Source of the DNA: Geminocystis sp. NIES-3709
Lineage (GTDB): Bacteria > Cyanobacteriota > Cyanobacteriia > Cyanobacteriales > Cyanobacteriaceae
Reading direction: 5' to 3'
DNA: 64,000 bases
Assembly: GCF_001548115.1 (NCBI RefSeq)
Contig: NZ_AP014821.1
Span: 868,001-932,000 of the forward strand
Positions 46,469 to 56,160 of the stretch are shown in pieces. Within the stretch, counting starts at the first letter, position 1, and each line of letters opens with the position of its first letter. Both the position numbers and the translations under genes were made by a program. The notes beneath the pieces are model-generated. The model ran no database searches. It was not told where the DNA came from and saw nothing but the letters and a program-made list of their open reading frames with translations.

Positions 46469-48304
46469 ATGACCACACAAACCGAAAATAATAATTGGAA
46501 AATTTCATGGCAGTTATTAAGTTTAATTTTAGCCGTTAGTTTCGGCGGTATCGGATTTTTAGCAACCACAGTATTATTACGTTTGCCGAGTAATCCCAGT
46601 TGTAATAGTATATCCTTATTATTTAGTTCCGCAACTAATCGCATTTATTGCGCACAACTGTCAGCAGAAAAAAATGATGTTGATAGTCTGTTGAAAGCCA
46701 TTTCTTTGTTAGAAGAATTATCTCCTAATCATCCCCTTCGTAATGAAATTAATCGTCACATTAAAGAATGGTCTAATGAAATTTTAGTATTAGCTGAAAA
46801 AGAATTAAATCAAGGAAAATTAGAGGAGGCGATCGCCATAGCTCGTAAAATTCCCTCCACCGTAGAAAATTTTAGTATCGTCCAAGAAACCATCACTCAA
46901 TGGCGAGAAATTTGGGATAAAGCTGAAGCAATTCAAGAAGAAGTTGAGTCAGAATTAAAAAATTCTCAATGGAATAAGGCTTTTTTAGTTGCTGTTAAAT
47001 TGTTAAATATTGAAAATGATTATTGGCAAACGACGAAGTATCAAGAAACAGTTAAAACCATTAATTTAGCTAGAGAAGAAAGTAAACAACTTGATGGAGC
47101 TTATGTTACTTTAAGATCTGGAGATTTAGATAGCTTATTAAAAACTATTGAAATCGCGTCCACCATTCCTCCTTCTAGTTATTCTTACAACGAAGCTAGT
47201 AAATTAATAGAAGAAGCTGAAAATAAAATTACTGATATTGTAGTTGGGTTCGTAGATAATAAAAATTGGAACGGATTGGGTGACTTAGCTTCTCGAATCC
47301 CCGATCAAAGTAAGCTCAAAAATCAAGCTAGAGATTGGACAATAATCGCTAGTGCGGGAAGAAATGCCAATTTAGGAACAGTATCAGGAATGGAATTAGC
47401 CGTAGCTGAAGCGGAACAAATTCCTAGCGATAGTAAACTATATTCTAAAGCGAGAGAACTATCACAAGGGTGGATAGCTCAAAAAGAAGACTTAGTTCAT
47501 CTAGCTAATGCGCGTGATTTAGCAAGATCTGGTACGATTGGAGACTTAAATGCAGCGATCGCTAAAGCGGAATTAGTTACGAATGATAACCCTTTATATC
47601 GAGAAGCTCGTCAAGAAATTAGACAATGGAAAAGAGATATACAAATACAAGAAGATAAACCAATTCTAGCAAAAGCTCAAGAGTTGGCATTAGGAAATAA
47701 TGTTCAATCATGGCAAAATGCTATTAATCAAGCTAGTCAAATTCAGTCCGATCGAGCATTATACTCGGAAGCTAGTGATTCTATACGAGAATGGCGACGG
47801 AATATTGAACGAGTCGAAGATCAACCAATATTAGATCAAGCGATCTCCCTAGGCAATGGAAATAATTACCAACAAGCCATTAATGTCGCTAGTCGTATTG
47901 GTAGAGGAAGGGCATTATATACCGAATCTCAAAATCAAATCAGACGTTGGCGACGAGAAATTAATGCGGAAGAAGACCTACAAAGAGCCTACCAAAATGC
48001 TCAAAATAACGATCCTCAATCTCTTTCCACTGCCATTAGTATTGCTCGTAGAATCCCCTCTACCACCACCATAGAGAACCAAAGTCGTCAAGCTATTAAT
48101 CGATGGTCAGAACAGCTATTAATCACGGCTCGTAGAGTAGCGTCAGACTACTCCTTAACCTCGATCGAACAAGCCATTAAAATTGCAGAAATGATCCCTA
48201 GTGGTACTCCTGCTTATAATCAAGCCAGAGAAGAAATCCGTAGATGGAACAATGACTTAAATCCCTCTTTAAATTATGAAGTTCGTTCTACAAACTACGA
48301 ATAA
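46469..48304 (+). CDS. Single-span membrane protein with helical repeats, function unknown
   Basis: A 611-residue protein with a short cytoplasmic N-terminus, one membrane span (about 14-40, LLSLILAVSFGGIGFLATTVLL) and a long soluble part made of about ten to twelve helical units of 40-55 residues. The pattern is A..A..AxxIpxxxxxYxEAxxxIxxWxxxI, with a conserved Trp near each end (EIRQWKRDI, SIREWRRNI, QIRRWRREI). This resembles TPR/SEL1-type solenoids that bind proteins. I recall related cyanobacterial proteins without an assigned job. The last ten residues (NYEVRSTNYE) look like low-complexity read-through. It may be cotranscribed with raf1, 83 bp downstream. Confidence 0.7.
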   Translation: MTTQTENNNWKISWQLLSLILAVSFGGIGFLATTVLLRLPSNPSCNSISLLFSSATNRIYCAQLSAEKNDVDSLLKAISLLEELSPNHPLRNEINRHIKEWSNEILVLAEKELNQGKLEEAIAIARKIPSTVENFSIVQETITQWREIWDKAEAIQEEVESELKNSQWNKAFLVAVKLLNIENDYWQTTKYQETVKTINLAREESKQLDGAYVTLRSGDLDSLLKTIEIASTIPPSSYSYNEASKLIEEAENKITDIVVGFVDNKNWNGLGDLASRIPDQSKLKNQARDWTIIASAGRNANLGTVSGMELAVAEAEQIPSDSKLYSKARELSQGWIAQKEDLVHLANARDLARSGTIGDLNAAIAKAELVTNDNPLYREARQEIRQWKRDIQIQEDKPILAKAQELALGNNVQSWQNAINQASQIQSDRALYSEASDSIREWRRNIERVEDQPILDQAISLGNGNNYQQAINVASRIGRGRALYTESQNQIRRWRREINAEEDLQRAYQNAQNNDPQSLSTAISIARRIPSTTTIENQSRQAINRWSEQLLITARRVASDYSLTSIEQAIKIAEMIPSGTPAYNQAREEIRRWNNDLNPSLNYEVRSTNYE

Positions 48305-48387
48305 AAATAGACTTTTTGTCAATTAATTTGTTAAATCCACTGAAATTATTTTCCTTTATCTAATTCCTAACCTTCAAATAACTATTT

Positions 48388-49455
48388 ATGACTGAAAATA
48401 AAACCCTTACACCAGAAGAACAAGAAGATATAATGACATCTTTATTACATAAAGAAGGTTGTTGGGTAGATTGGGGAAAAGCCTGTCAAAAACTTCAACA
48501 AACAGGAGTCAAGAGTCAAGAAATTTTTGAAAAAACTGGACTACAAACCAGTCAACAAAATTTAGTCATTGTTGCTAGTCAAGTTTATGAAAGTTTAGTC
48601 AAAGAAGGTGCACAAGAAGACTTATTAAGCTATTATCAAGGTCCTCGCAGTGATGTATTATATGAGTTTAGAATTTTAAACCATCAAGAAAGACTGGCTG
48701 CGGCTCTATTAGCTAAAGAAAAACAGTTAGATGTGGACGGTGCATCATCGGTAGCTAAAGCCATAAAACACTTTTCCCATTTATCTCAACCACCGACAGG
48801 TTTTACCCTTCATCCGGGGGATGCTGTTGCTTATCAACATTGGAAAAATGCCCGTCAAAAAAAGACATTAGCAGATAAAGCTCGTTTGATTGCCGAAGGC
48901 TTAAAATTTGCCTATTCTTCCACTGCTAGACAATTAATTGAGCAATTATTAACCGAAGCCGCTGATTCTAGTTCGACACAAAATGCACCTTTATTACCTA
49001 TTTATCGTTTAGAAACTGATGAAGAGTTACCCTGTATTTTACCTGTGGCGGGTACTTTTCCTTTAAATGTTCAACACTTAGATAATATACCTATTCTTGA
49101 ATTAGTTGATCCCTTTGGAGTGACTAAAATTTCTCAAGGTATAGAGTTAGTCTGTATTCCTAGTTGGCAAGTTGTTTTAAAAGCACAACATCCTGCCGTT
49201 ATTTTCTGTAAAAGTGAGGATTTACCAAAACAAACCAGTACAAAATCGGAAGATTTATTAATAGTGGTTGATTTAGCCGTTAAAGAGTGGAATATTAATC
49301 ATTATTTCTTAGTCCTAGAAGACGATCGACTAAAATTAAAATGGTTTAACTGTGCACCCAGTAACCAAATTTTAGGACAATTATTACTAATTTTAAGACC
49401 GAAAAAAATCCTTGATGAAGGTAATTTAACTGAACCTTGGCAAATGGACGATTAA
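48388..49455 (+). CDS. raf1: RuBisCO accumulation factor 1
   Basis: A 355-residue soluble chaperone that clamps RbcL dimers and helps build the RbcL8 core before the small subunits bind. Family landmarks are the N-terminal HTH-like alpha domain (about 10-190; TGLQTSQQNLVIVASQVYESL, ARQLIEQLLTEA), a flexible linker, and the C-terminal beta-domain that dimerises (about 205-345; ILPVAGTFPL, LELVDPFGVT, WFNCAPSNQILGQLL). Length and domain order match known Raf1. RuBisCO genes are not in the window. lipA begins 22 bp downstream, suggesting an operon. Confidence 0.9.
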   Translation: MTENKTLTPEEQEDIMTSLLHKEGCWVDWGKACQKLQQTGVKSQEIFEKTGLQTSQQNLVIVASQVYESLVKEGAQEDLLSYYQGPRSDVLYEFRILNHQERLAAALLAKEKQLDVDGASSVAKAIKHFSHLSQPPTGFTLHPGDAVAYQHWKNARQKKTLADKARLIAEGLKFAYSSTARQLIEQLLTEAADSSSTQNAPLLPIYRLETDEELPCILPVAGTFPLNVQHLDNIPILELVDPFGVTKISQGIELVCIPSWQVVLKAQHPAVIFCKSEDLPKQTSTKSEDLLIVVDLAVKEWNINHYFLVLEDDRLKLKWFNCAPSNQILGQLLLILRPKKILDEGNLTEPWQMDD

Positions 49456-49477
49456 TAATAAATAATGCAATAAAATC

Positions 49478-50368
49478 ATGAATACATTAAAAACTGTAAC
49501 ACCAAAACCAGATTGGCTGAGGGTAAAAGCACCGCAAATTCAACGGGTGGGGAATGTTAAAGATATTTTGCGAGATTTAAACTTAAATACTGTCTGTGAA
49601 GAAGCATCTTGTCCTAATATTGGGGAATGTTTTAATGTAGGTACAGCCACATTTTTAATTATGGGGCCTGCTTGTACTCGTGCTTGTCCTTATTGTGACA
49701 TCGATTTTGATAAGGCACCTAAAGCACTTGACACCACAGAACCCTTACGATTAGCCCAAGCAGTCAAAAGACTTAATCTCAATCATGTGGTAATTACCTC
49801 TGTTAATCGGGATGATTTACCAGACGGTGGTGCTAGTCAATTTGTGGCTTGTATCGAAGCAACTCGGCAGTTGTCACCTCACACCACGATCGAGGTGTTA
49901 ATTCCAGACTTATGCGGTAATTGGGGGGCTTTAGAGATTATTCTACAGGCACAACCAGAGGTTTTAAACCATAACACAGAAACTGTACCAAGATTATATC
50001 GAAAAGTGCGTCCTCAAGGAGAATACGGTCGATCTTTAGAGTTGTTGAAAAAAACGAGGGAATTGTCCCCAAAAACCTACACCAAATCGGGAATTATGGT
50101 AGGGTTAGGAGAAACTGACACAGAAGTAAAACAAGTCATGGAAGATTTACGAGGAGTTGACTGTGATATTATTACGATCGGGCAGTATTTACAACCGTCT
50201 TCTCATCATTTGTTAGTCAAAGAATTTGTTACTCCTACTCAATTCAACTCTTGGAGTGAATACGGAAAAAAACTAGGATTTTTACAGGTAGTATCATCTC
50301 CATTGACTCGTAGCTCTTACCATGCAGAAGAAGTAAGAAAACTGATGGAACTATACCCTCGATTATGA
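49478..50368 (+). CDS. lipA: Lipoyl synthase (radical SAM)
   Basis: A 296-residue enzyme that inserts two sulfurs into an octanoyl chain on pyruvate dehydrogenase E2 or GcvH. Auxiliary cluster cysteines C40, C45 and C51 ([12 protein letters not shown]) and radical SAM cysteines C66, C70 and C73 (CTRACPYC) are present, as is the C-terminal serine of RSSYHAEE that ligates the auxiliary cluster. Length is standard. It lies 22 bp after raf1. Cyanobacteria often have two lipA copies; this could be either one. Confidence 0.94.
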   Translation: MNTLKTVTPKPDWLRVKAPQIQRVGNVKDILRDLNLNTVCEEASCPNIGECFNVGTATFLIMGPACTRACPYCDIDFDKAPKALDTTEPLRLAQAVKRLNLNHVVITSVNRDDLPDGGASQFVACIEATRQLSPHTTIEVLIPDLCGNWGALEIILQAQPEVLNHNTETVPRLYRKVRPQGEYGRSLELLKKTRELSPKTYTKSGIMVGLGETDTEVKQVMEDLRGVDCDIITIGQYLQPSSHHLLVKEFVTPTQFNSWSEYGKKLGFLQVVSSPLTRSSYHAEEVRKLMELYPRL

Positions 50369-50387
50369 AACCCTTTAATATTTATAT

Positions 50388-50462
50388 ATTAGCTATTTTT
50401 CTTCTCCTTTTTTATTCAGCAGATCCTAAATAGTTATCGAAAATTTTATGTTGAACTGAGGT
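50388..50462. repeat. Partial repeat E copy abutting the ftsY stop
   Basis: A stretch ending in CGAAAATTTTATGTTGAACTGAGGT matches the right half of the copy at 61842-61988, including the pyrimidine-rich CTTCTCCTTTTTT part. Its end lies directly at the ftsY stop codon. The other inverted end is not found. Confidence 0.6.
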
Positions 50463-51863
50463 TTAAGCAGATAATAAAGCCTCAACAAATTCATAACTAG
50501 AAAAAGGACGTAAATCTTCAATGCCTTCCCCTGCACCAATAAAGCGAATAGGTAAGTTTAATTGTTGACATACCGCAAGGGCAACTCCTCCTTTTGCCGT
50601 GCCATCTAGTTTAGTTAATACGATTCCTGTTAATTGGGCTGCTTCCGAAAATATTTGGGCTTGTCGGAGTCCATTTTGCCCTAATGTGGCATCCAGAACT
50701 AATAATGACTCAATATGGGCATTTATCGCTTTTTTATCAATAATTCGGCGTATTTTGGCTAATTCTTCCATTAAGTTCTTTTTATTCTGCAATCTTCCTG
50801 CGGTATCAACTAACAATAAATGAGCTTCCCGTGCGATCGCTGCATTAATGCCGTCAAATACCACAGCGGCGGGATCCGTATTTTGTCCTTGATTACAAAT
50901 TACAGGAGTATTGGTTCTTTCACCCCACACCTTAACTTGCTCCACGGCCGCCGCTCGAAAAGTATCCGCCGCCGCAATTATGCACTTATAACCTGATGTT
51001 TGGGCTAAATGGGCTAATTTACCGATCGTGGTAGTTTTGCCGACACCGTTAACTCCTGTTAATAACCAAATATTGAGTTTATCTTCTTCTGGCTCAAATT
51101 CAGTCTTGGTAAGTTTTTTAAGAGGTTCATCTAATACTTGTTGTAAAATTTGTTTCAAATAGGCGATCGCTTCTTCTGGAGGTAAGGCTTCCTCTTTGAG
51201 TTTATTTTGCAGAGTAGTAATAATATAATCTGTGGCTTCGATACCCACATCCGCACTTAATAACATTGCCTCAATTTCCATCACCGCCTCTTGATTGAGA
51301 GGCCCTTGTCCAACAACAGATTTCAGTTGATTAATTAAGTTCCGACGAGTTTTACCCAAGCCTTGCCGAAGTTTTTTAAGCCAAATAAACTCATCTTCTG
51401 ACACATCATCGGGAGATCTTCCTTGATTTGCTAAAACTTGAGCAGACCATAAGAAATCTTCATCTAGCTCTTGCTCAGGCTCGATAGCTGTCTCTTTCAA
51501 CACTTCTAATCGATCGGATTTTTGTAACCAAGCTGGAACATTTTCTTCGATGGTTTCTTCTAAGACAGTATCTTCACTGGGAGCGGTTTCAGGTTCAATG
51601 GTGGAAGATTCTATTTTTTCTGTGATTGTTTCAGAAACAGATTCGAGGGTTGTTTCTTCTGGTTCTGTTTCTTGTAATTGCTGTTTTTGTTTTTGTATAT
51701 TTGCAAAAGCTGTCTTTGCCCATTCTAAGGAGACTTGATCTGCTATAGGGGTAATAACTTCTTCTGTTTTTGTTTCTTCTACCGTTGATTTATTCTCGAC
51801 AACAACAGGGGTAACAGGATTATTTTCTTTATTCTCTTTATTGCGACGAAACCAATTAAACAT
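50463..51863 (-). CDS. ftsY: Signal recognition particle receptor FtsY
   Basis: A 466-residue SRP GTPase that receives ribosome-nascent chain complexes at the membrane. The N-terminal 165 residues form a long acidic A-domain (many EE, ETKTEE and TIEPE runs) that helps membrane docking. The NG domain follows: helical N (about 170-255), then G1 GVNGVGKTTTIGKL, G2 DTFRAAAVEQ, G3 DTAGRLQNK and G4 TKLDGTAKGG. It starts with MFNWFRRNKE, a basic amphipathic end. The gene is monocistronic, and its stop codon touches a repeat E fragment. Confidence 0.94.
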   Translation of the reverse strand: MFNWFRRNKENKENNPVTPVVVENKSTVEETKTEEVITPIADQVSLEWAKTAFANIQKQKQQLQETEPEETTLESVSETITEKIESSTIEPETAPSEDTVLEETIEENVPAWLQKSDRLEVLKETAIEPEQELDEDFLWSAQVLANQGRSPDDVSEDEFIWLKKLRQGLGKTRRNLINQLKSVVGQGPLNQEAVMEIEAMLLSADVGIEATDYIITTLQNKLKEEALPPEEAIAYLKQILQQVLDEPLKKLTKTEFEPEEDKLNIWLLTGVNGVGKTTTIGKLAHLAQTSGYKCIIAAADTFRAAAVEQVKVWGERTNTPVICNQGQNTDPAAVVFDGINAAIAREAHLLLVDTAGRLQNKKNLMEELAKIRRIIDKKAINAHIESLLVLDATLGQNGLRQAQIFSEAAQLTGIVLTKLDGTAKGGVALAVCQQLNLPIRFIGAGEGIEDLRPFSSYEFVEALLSA

Positions 51864-52132
51864 AAAAGATTATAATTAATATGCGATGAATATTTATTAC
51901 TTTAACCTAAATTCGTTCTGCCTTTCCTCTCAAAAATAGCACTAAGTAAAAACCTATTTAGATTTACTGATAAACATGAGACTAGAAAACTAAGGAGATT
52001 GATTTAATGATTAGTAACAAAATTATATCCAACTTAAATGCGTCTTACCTTATCAGAAAAGAAAGTTAAAATAGCTAATAAGCAAAAATAAGATTAAAAT
52101 TGATTGACTCAAAATTTTCGCCATTTATACCT

Positions 52133-52576
52133 ATGAAACCCTCGATCGACAAAAGCAAAACAACATTGTATTCATCTTTAATCGCATTATTCCTCTTGAC
52201 TTTTAGCGTTGTGAATGTTTCTGCACAATTTAAGTTTAATCAAGTAAAAGCTCAATCCGTCGCACCACGGCAACCTTTAACTGTTCGCTCAGATGTTCAA
52301 GAAGCCAATTCAGACACAGGTGTAATTACCGCAAGAGGAAATGTTTATATTAATTATCCCGCCAGAGATCTTCAAGCTACTTCCACCCAAGCTCAATACT
52401 TTAGTAGAGAAAGACGTTTAGTACTAACAGGAAATGTGTATGTTTTACAAGAAGGAAATACCATGAGAGCAGAAACTATGACATACTTAATTGACGAAGG
52501 TCGTTTTATAGCTACTCCAGAAACAAAACAACAAGTAGAATCGGTTTACTTAGTCGAAGAAAATGAAACTAAATAA
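52133..52576 (+). CDS. lptA: LptA/OstA-family periplasmic LPS transport protein
   Basis: A 147-residue protein with a signal peptide (about 1-32, SSLIALFLLTFSVVNVSAQ) and an OstA beta-jellyroll (about 50-140; VQEANSDTGVITARGNVYINYP, LQATSTQAQYFSRERRLVLTGNVYVLQEGNTMRA). LptA forms the periplasmic bridge that carries lipopolysaccharide to the outer membrane. I use ATG 52133; an in-frame TTG at 52100 would put 11 hydrophilic residues before the signal peptide. The two following genes encode LptB and an LptF/G permease, so this is the start of an export operon. Confidence 0.88.
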   Translation: MKPSIDKSKTTLYSSLIALFLLTFSVVNVSAQFKFNQVKAQSVAPRQPLTVRSDVQEANSDTGVITARGNVYINYPARDLQATSTQAQYFSRERRLVLTGNVYVLQEGNTMRAETMTYLIDEGRFIATPETKQQVESVYLVEENETK

Positions 52577-52663
52577 AATTGACTTTGATAATTGATAATT
52601 AACAATGGTTGTTCTTGCGATCGTGAAAAATCAAAATAAATTGCTCATTGTTCAAACTACATA

Positions 52664-53392
52664 ATGAAATTATTGTTAGAAAATGTCCATAAATATTATG
52701 GCAAAAGATGTATTGTTAATCGGGTTAATTTGAAAGTTTCTCAGGGAGAAATTGTTGGTTTATTAGGCCCTAATGGTGCAGGTAAAACCACTACTTTTTA
52801 TATTGCTACGGGTTTAGTAAAGCCGAATGAGGGTAGTGTTCATTTAGATGAAGATAATATTACAAATTTACAATTAAATCAACGGGCTAAATTAGGCATT
52901 GGCTACTTAACTCAACAAGCAAGTATTTTTAGAAATTTGAGTGTAAAAGAAAATATACAATTGGTGTTAGAACAGACTAACACATCTCCTCGTTTTCGGA
53001 AAATGCGTTTAGATCAATTGATTGCTGAATTTCGATTGGAACAAGTAATCGATACTCAAGGATCTCAAGTTTCGGGAGGAGAAAGACGTAGAACTGAATT
53101 AGCAAGGGCTTTAGCCGTAGGCAAAGATGGCCCTAAGTTTTTATTGTTAGATGAACCTTTTGCCGGGGTTGATCCCATTGCCGTATCAGAAATTCAAGAA
53201 ATTATCGCAGGACTCAAAGATCGAGGTATGGGTATATTAATTACAGATCATAATGTTCGAGAGACTTTAGCGATTACCAATCGATCGTATATCATGAGAG
53301 AGGGACAAATATTAGCATCAGGTACTGGTGAAGAACTTTACAATAACCCCCTCGTCAGACAATACTATTTAGGAGATAATTTTCAAGTCTAA
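52664..53392 (+). CDS. lptB: LPS export ABC transporter ATP-binding protein LptB
   Basis: A 242-residue ABC ATPase: Walker A GPNGAGKTT (about 36-44), Q-loop TQQASIFRN, signature VSGGERRRTELARAL and Walker B FLLLDEPFAGVDP. The IGYLTQQASIFRNLSV and EPFAGVDPIAVSEIQ segments are distinctive for LptB. It hydrolyses ATP to pull LPS out of the inner membrane with LptF/LptG. It lies 87 bp after lptA, and the permease starts 5 bp after its stop. Confidence 0.93.
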   Translation: MKLLLENVHKYYGKRCIVNRVNLKVSQGEIVGLLGPNGAGKTTTFYIATGLVKPNEGSVHLDEDNITNLQLNQRAKLGIGYLTQQASIFRNLSVKENIQLVLEQTNTSPRFRKMRLDQLIAEFRLEQVIDTQGSQVSGGERRRTELARALAVGKDGPKFLLLDEPFAGVDPIAVSEIQEIIAGLKDRGMGILITDHNVRETLAITNRSYIMREGQILASGTGEELYNNPLVRQYYLGDNFQV

Positions 53393-53397
53393 ATCCC

Positions 53398-54555
53398 ATG
53401 GAAAAAGAACCCTTATCAATATCTTTACCCAAAATATCGGTCATGGATCGATACATCACGATCGAGCTACTATTACCCTTTCTCTTTGGTATTGGACTAT
53501 TTACCTCTTTGGGATTGTCGATCGGCACACTATTTGAACTGATCCGCAAAGTCACAGAATCAGGACTATTATTAACCGTTGCCCTCAAAATTTTACTGCT
53601 AAGAATGCCTGAATTTATCGCCCTAGCATTCCCCATGTCAGTCCTGCTTGCTACCCTAATGGCTTATAGTCGTTTATCCAGTGATAGTGAAATCATTGCC
53701 CTAAAAAGTATCGGTGTTAACGTCTATCGATTAGTTGTACCCGCTATTATTTTGAGTTTGATCGTCACAGGCATAACATTTTTTATTAATGATGTTGTCA
53801 CTCCTTCCGCAAATCGACAAGCCACCTTAACTCTTCAAAAAGCCTTAAATAGAGTACGCCCCACTTTTAAAGATCGAAATATTCTTTATCCTGAATATAA
53901 AACTGTTGAATATGAAGACGGTAGTACCCATTCAGTATTAGTGCGTTTGTTCTATGCTGAAGAATTTAATGGGGAAGAAATGAAAGACTTAACCATTTTA
54001 GATCTTTCCAGAGAAGGAGTAAACCAGATTTTGACATCTCAAACTGCTACATGGAATATAGGAGAAAATGTCTGGGATTTTTTCAACGGTACAATTTACC
54101 TCATATCACCAGATGGAGCATATCGCAATATAGTTCGTTTTGAACATCAACAATTAGCTGTATCAAGAGCTCCCCTCGATTTAGCTCAAAGACCACCCAG
54201 TTATGATGAAATGAGTATAGCTCAAGCTAGAGAACATTTGAAAATAGTTAAATTAGAGGCTAACGAAAAAGAAATCCGTAAAATATTAGTACGCATTCAA
54301 GGAAAAATATCTTTACCCTTTGTGTGTTTAGTCTTTGGATTAATTGGAGCGGCCTTAGGAGTTCGTCCTCAAAACACCAATAAAGCCACCAGTTTTGGTA
54401 TTTGTGTAGGTTTAATTTTCTCTTACTATCTGTTATCCTTTGTCAGTGAATCCATGGGAATTTGGGGTATTCTTACCCCATTCATGGCGGCATGGTTGCC
54501 TAACTTGTTAGGATTGGGTACAGGTACATGGTTATTAATCCAATCTGCCAAATAA
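53398..54555 (+). CDS. LptF/LptG-family LPS export permease
   Basis: A 385-residue protein of the YjgP/YjgQ family with about six hydrophobic spans, three near each end (for example LLPFLFGIGLFTSLGLSIGTL, and LPFVCLVFGLIGAALGVRP) and a periplasmic beta-jellyroll of about 150 residues between them. Enterobacteria use an LptF-LptG pair; cyanobacteria commonly encode a single gene of this type, which may form a homodimer, so I do not choose between F and G. The coupling helix would contact LptB, encoded 5 bp upstream. Confidence 0.9.
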   Translation: MEKEPLSISLPKISVMDRYITIELLLPFLFGIGLFTSLGLSIGTLFELIRKVTESGLLLTVALKILLLRMPEFIALAFPMSVLLATLMAYSRLSSDSEIIALKSIGVNVYRLVVPAIILSLIVTGITFFINDVVTPSANRQATLTLQKALNRVRPTFKDRNILYPEYKTVEYEDGSTHSVLVRLFYAEEFNGEEMKDLTILDLSREGVNQILTSQTATWNIGENVWDFFNGTIYLISPDGAYRNIVRFEHQQLAVSRAPLDLAQRPPSYDEMSIAQAREHLKIVKLEANEKEIRKILVRIQGKISLPFVCLVFGLIGAALGVRPQNTNKATSFGICVGLIFSYYLLSFVSESMGIWGILTPFMAAWLPNLLGLGTGTWLLIQSAK

Positions 54556-54569
54556 TTATAAAATGTACG

Positions 54570-55385
54570 TTAAGAATATAACCTATCTAGCTCTTTTTGC
54601 ATGGAATTAACCACAAGATCATAACACTCCGTAAGATAATCTTTATCTTTACTAGCTTCTATTCCATAACGATCGAAATAAATAGGAGGGCAAACCCTAG
54701 TTGTCATAGGAATAGGTAATGGTATATTGGGTAAAGGGCCAAGAGCCAAACCCCAAGGTAAACCTAAATAAATAGGAAAAATTTTGGGATCGAGATCAAA
54801 AATCCAAGGAAATAAACCTCTCTTATTCAACTCTTTTGCTTGTTCATATAAATCTCCTAACACCACAATACTTTCATGGGCGCCTTTAGAAATTAACGGT
54901 ACAATCGGTAAAGAATACCGCAACGCCAATTTGATAAAACCTTTTCTGCCAACCAATTTTATTTTATTTCTTTCTGTGTAAGGACGAAATACATCTTCTG
55001 CACCCCCTGGATATACTAAGATAGTAGCTCCTTTTTCAATAGCAGCGATCGCCATTTTAGGATTAGCACGAATGGCTCCAGTTTTAGCGGCGACATTGGT
55101 TAAACTTTGATAAGCAGTCCATGCGAGAGGGTGCATTAAACCATAAGCTAAACGATCGGTTCCAAAGCGTTTAAACCAATCATACATCATCATAACCATA
55201 TCAGGTGCGGCGATACCGCCATTGTGAGAACCGACTAATAAAACTTGTCCTTCGGGGATATTTTCCCAACCACTGGTTTCTACTCGAAAATAATATTTAT
55301 AAAGGAATTCCCAAAAAGGCATTAACTGTTCTATGGTTTTAGAATCTCTTTGCGTCAATGACCAACCAAAATTTTTTTTATCCAT
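54570..55385 (-). CDS. Lysophospholipid/diacylglycerol acyltransferase family protein
   Basis: A 271-residue protein of the glycerol acyltransferase superfamily. The first block reads VGSHNGGIAAPDM, a spaced variant of the HxxxxD motif found in a DGAT-like subgroup (histidine to aspartate is eight residues). The second block is LVYPGGAEDVFRPY, corresponding to the PEGT-type glycine motif. It should move an acyl group to a glycerolipid, but the natural acceptor is unknown. It is convergent with the lpt operon (14 bp between stops) and is distinct from plsC at 60211. Confidence 0.8.
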   Translation of the reverse strand: MDKKNFGWSLTQRDSKTIEQLMPFWEFLYKYYFRVETSGWENIPEGQVLLVGSHNGGIAAPDMVMMMYDWFKRFGTDRLAYGLMHPLAWTAYQSLTNVAAKTGAIRANPKMAIAAIEKGATILVYPGGAEDVFRPYTERNKIKLVGRKGFIKLALRYSLPIVPLISKGAHESIVVLGDLYEQAKELNKRGLFPWIFDLDPKIFPIYLGLPWGLALGPLPNIPLPIPMTTRVCPPIYFDRYGIEASKDKDYLTECYDLVVNSMQKELDRLYS

Positions 55386-55422
55386 ATATCGGAAAGAAAA
55401 TACGACAATTCATAACTATTAG

Positions 55423-55476
55423 ACCTCTCCAAAATATTATTAAAACAACAATTATTCAATACTATAACGGTACTTT
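55423..55476. repeat. Two IS-end-like remnants
   Basis: AGACCTCTCCAAAAT (from about 55423) resembles the end of the IS5 copy (AGACCTCTTGCAAAAT), and ATAACGGTACTT (55464-55475) equals the left junction of the IS701 copy (1243-1254). No transposase gene or partner end is present, so these may be scars or chance. Confidence 0.3.
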
Positions 55477-55545
55477 AAAAAGTTTTGTTCAAAAATGACT
55501 TGAAATACGATCACCTCTTCTTTCTGGAAAAAGCAATTGATGATA

Positions 55546-56160
55546 CTACCAATTTTTAGGTTGAAAAGCGGAATCATTTAAGATTGAAACGGCTTCACCT
55601 GCCTGAGCTAAAACAAACAATCCTTGACGATAGGCATATTTATCAGCTCCGTCTTCAATTTCAATACCGGCTACAGCCCCATAGAGTTGCTTCGGAGCAT
55701 ATTCAGGAAAAAACTGTCTAAATTTTCCTAAATCATGAATTAGATCCTTGACATCATCAACCCCTAAACTGCTTTTAACTTCTACAACTAAAACATGATC
55801 TTCATTTGTCACCAGCACATCAATTTCTAGGATTGCTCCATTGAAACGTTTTTTCACTCGTTGACTAACTTGATGAACAGGAATACCTCGATTTAAAAAC
55901 AATGTTTCACAGACAGGGACGACCATATTTTCCACAAAACGCCCCCACTTACCACCCAGATCACCAATTTGTTTATTGACTTCACGGATTCTACGATCGG
56001 TTTCTTTAAACTGTTGGTCTGTTTCTTTAAACCCTTGGTATATTTCCTTATTACGTTGATCCGCTTCTAGGGATTGCTGTTGTAAAAGACGTTCTGTTTC
56101 TTTTTGAGAACCCGCTAATTCTGCTAATAGTTGCCACACATCTTCTGCCGTTGTTGTCAC
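55546..56160 (-). CDS. DUF3782-like protein with PD-(D/E)XK nuclease-type core
   Basis: A 204-residue protein: an N-terminal coiled coil (about 15-70, rich in Q, K and E with FKETDQQFKETDRR repeats) followed by a compact domain (about 70-195). The core LEIDVLVTNEDHVLVVEVKSSL contains D and E-x-K spaced as in PD-(D/E)XK nucleases, with an RxGLFVLAQ end. Families of this design (DUF3782) are multicopy in cyanobacteria and mostly untested. Nuclease activity is inference from the motif; it could be a DNA-binding remnant. Confidence 0.7.
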   Translation of the reverse strand: MTTTAEDVWQLLAELAGSQKETERLLQQQSLEADQRNKEIYQGFKETDQQFKETDRRIREVNKQIGDLGGKWGRFVENMVVPVCETLFLNRGIPVHQVSQRVKKRFNGAILEIDVLVTNEDHVLVVEVKSSLGVDDVKDLIHDLGKFRQFFPEYAPKQLYGAVAGIEIEDGADKYAYRQGLFVLAQAGEAVSILNDSAFQPKNW

